A stretch of DNA of 6,461 bases from Prevotellaceae bacterium (GTDB lineage Bacteria; Bacteroidota; Bacteroidia; Bacteroidales; Paludibacteraceae): NCBI GenBank assembly GCA_031270425.1, contig JAISXQ010000018.1, positions 1-6,461 on the forward strand, read 5' to 3'. The notes under the pieces were generated by a model, which saw only the letters and a program-made list of their open reading frames with translations, ran no database searches and had not been told where the DNA came from. Shown piece by piece: positions 6,028-6,461 of the stretch. Made by a program: the position numbers and the translations under genes. Within the stretch, counting starts at the first letter, position 1; every line of letters begins with the position of its first letter.

Positions 6028-6053
6028 AGAAATAAATCCCGTTAATTAAAAGT

Positions 6054-6461
6054 ATGGAAAAATTGTTTATATTTGACACCACATTGCGCGACGGCGAACA
6101 AGTGCCCGGGTGCCAGTTGAATACGGTAGAAAAAATTCAGGTAGCGCGTGCGCTGGAAGCCTTGGGTGTAGATGTTATCGAAGCCGGTTTTCCGGTTTCG
6201 AGTCCGGGAGATTTTAATTCGGTGGTCGAAATATCGAAAGCCGTAACTTGGCCCGCCATTTGCGCTTTGACGCGCGGTGTGCAGAAAGATATTGACGTAG
6301 CGGCGGAAGCCTTGCAATACGCGAAGAAAAAACGAATACATACCGGTATCGGAACTTCCGATTTTCATATCAAATACAAGTTCAATTCCAATCAGGAAGA
6401 AATACTGGAACGCGCCGTTGCCGCTGTGAATTATGCGAAAAAATATGTGGAAGACGTTGAA
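6054..6461 (+). CDS. leuA: 2-isopropylmalate synthase, N-terminal part (3' end beyond window)
   Basis: ATG at 6054 opens a frame still open at the window end (136 codons visible; the family usually has about 500 residues). Residues 5-16 ([12 protein letters not shown]) are the HMGL/DRE-TIM signature with the catalytic Arg12 and metal-binding Asp13. [17 protein letters not shown] (38-54), ICALTR (69-74), [10 protein letters not shown] (78-87) and [16 protein letters not shown] (94-109) follow as in LeuA. The enzyme condenses acetyl-CoA with 2-oxoisovalerate, the first committed step of leucine synthesis in the cytoplasm. Homocitrate or citramalate synthases share the fold, but the close resemblance to LeuA and the Leu-rich leader favour leuA. 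The start is preceded by the A-rich TTAATTAAAAGT with no Shine-Dalgarno motif. Expression is probably set by the attenuator above. The feedback-control domain lies outside the window. Confidence 0.95.
   Translation, partial: MEKLFIFDTTLRDGEQVPGCQLNTVEKIQVARALEALGVDVIEAGFPVSSPGDFNSVVEISKAVTWPAICALTRGVQKDIDVAAEALQYAKKKRIHTGIGTSDFHIKYKFNSNQEEILERAVAAVNYAKKYVEDVE

Noticed and set aside
6042..6368. Minus-strand open frame opposite leuA
   Set aside because: It is antisense to clear leuA coding sequence and has no recognisable features.

Overview
The window looks like a chromosomal segment of a Bacteroidetes bacterium, most likely order Bacteroidales. Three things point there: the SurA-like protein and the OstA-like protein match what I remember of Bacteroides/Parabacteroides homologues; the one clear promoter has the Bacteroidetes-type TTG-N19-TAnnTTTG form; and starts are preceded by A-rich sequence instead of Shine-Dalgarno motifs. 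All genes that I can support lie on the plus strand.

Region 1 (1-5567) is a tightly packed operon for outer-membrane biogenesis. It holds the 3' part of a large PpiC/parvulin protein (1-1581), a probable lipoprotein with a decayed parvulin-like region (1633-2493), a SurA-family periplasmic chaperone with two parvulin-like domains (about 2498-3847), and an OstA/LptA-like periplasmic protein (about 3816-5567). Together these suggest a module that escorts outer-membrane proteins and handles lipopolysaccharide transport. A palindromic, REP-like element (1591-1628) sits in the only real gap of this operon, just before a start codon. The start of the OstA-like gene is problematic: the expected ATGA-coupled start is in the wrong frame by one base, next to an A6 run.

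Region 2 (5568-5829) is non-coding. Its first half (5597-5734) is a strikingly structured, nested inverted-repeat element, either a MITE/REP-like element or a structured RNA. Part of it could end the upstream operon. The second half is AT-rich and featureless apart from a short direct repeat.

Region 3 (5830-6461) is a complete biosynthetic control region followed by the start of leuA (2-isopropylmalate synthase, first 136 codons). A good Bacteroidetes promoter precedes a 23-codon leader peptide containing five Leu and five Ile codons. After it come mutually exclusive RNA hairpins: a 1:2 hairpin over the last Leu codons, a 2:3 antiterminator, and a 3:4 terminator with nine T residues. This is a textbook ribosome-mediated attenuator, here in a Bacteroidetes setting, and I consider it the most interesting system in the window.
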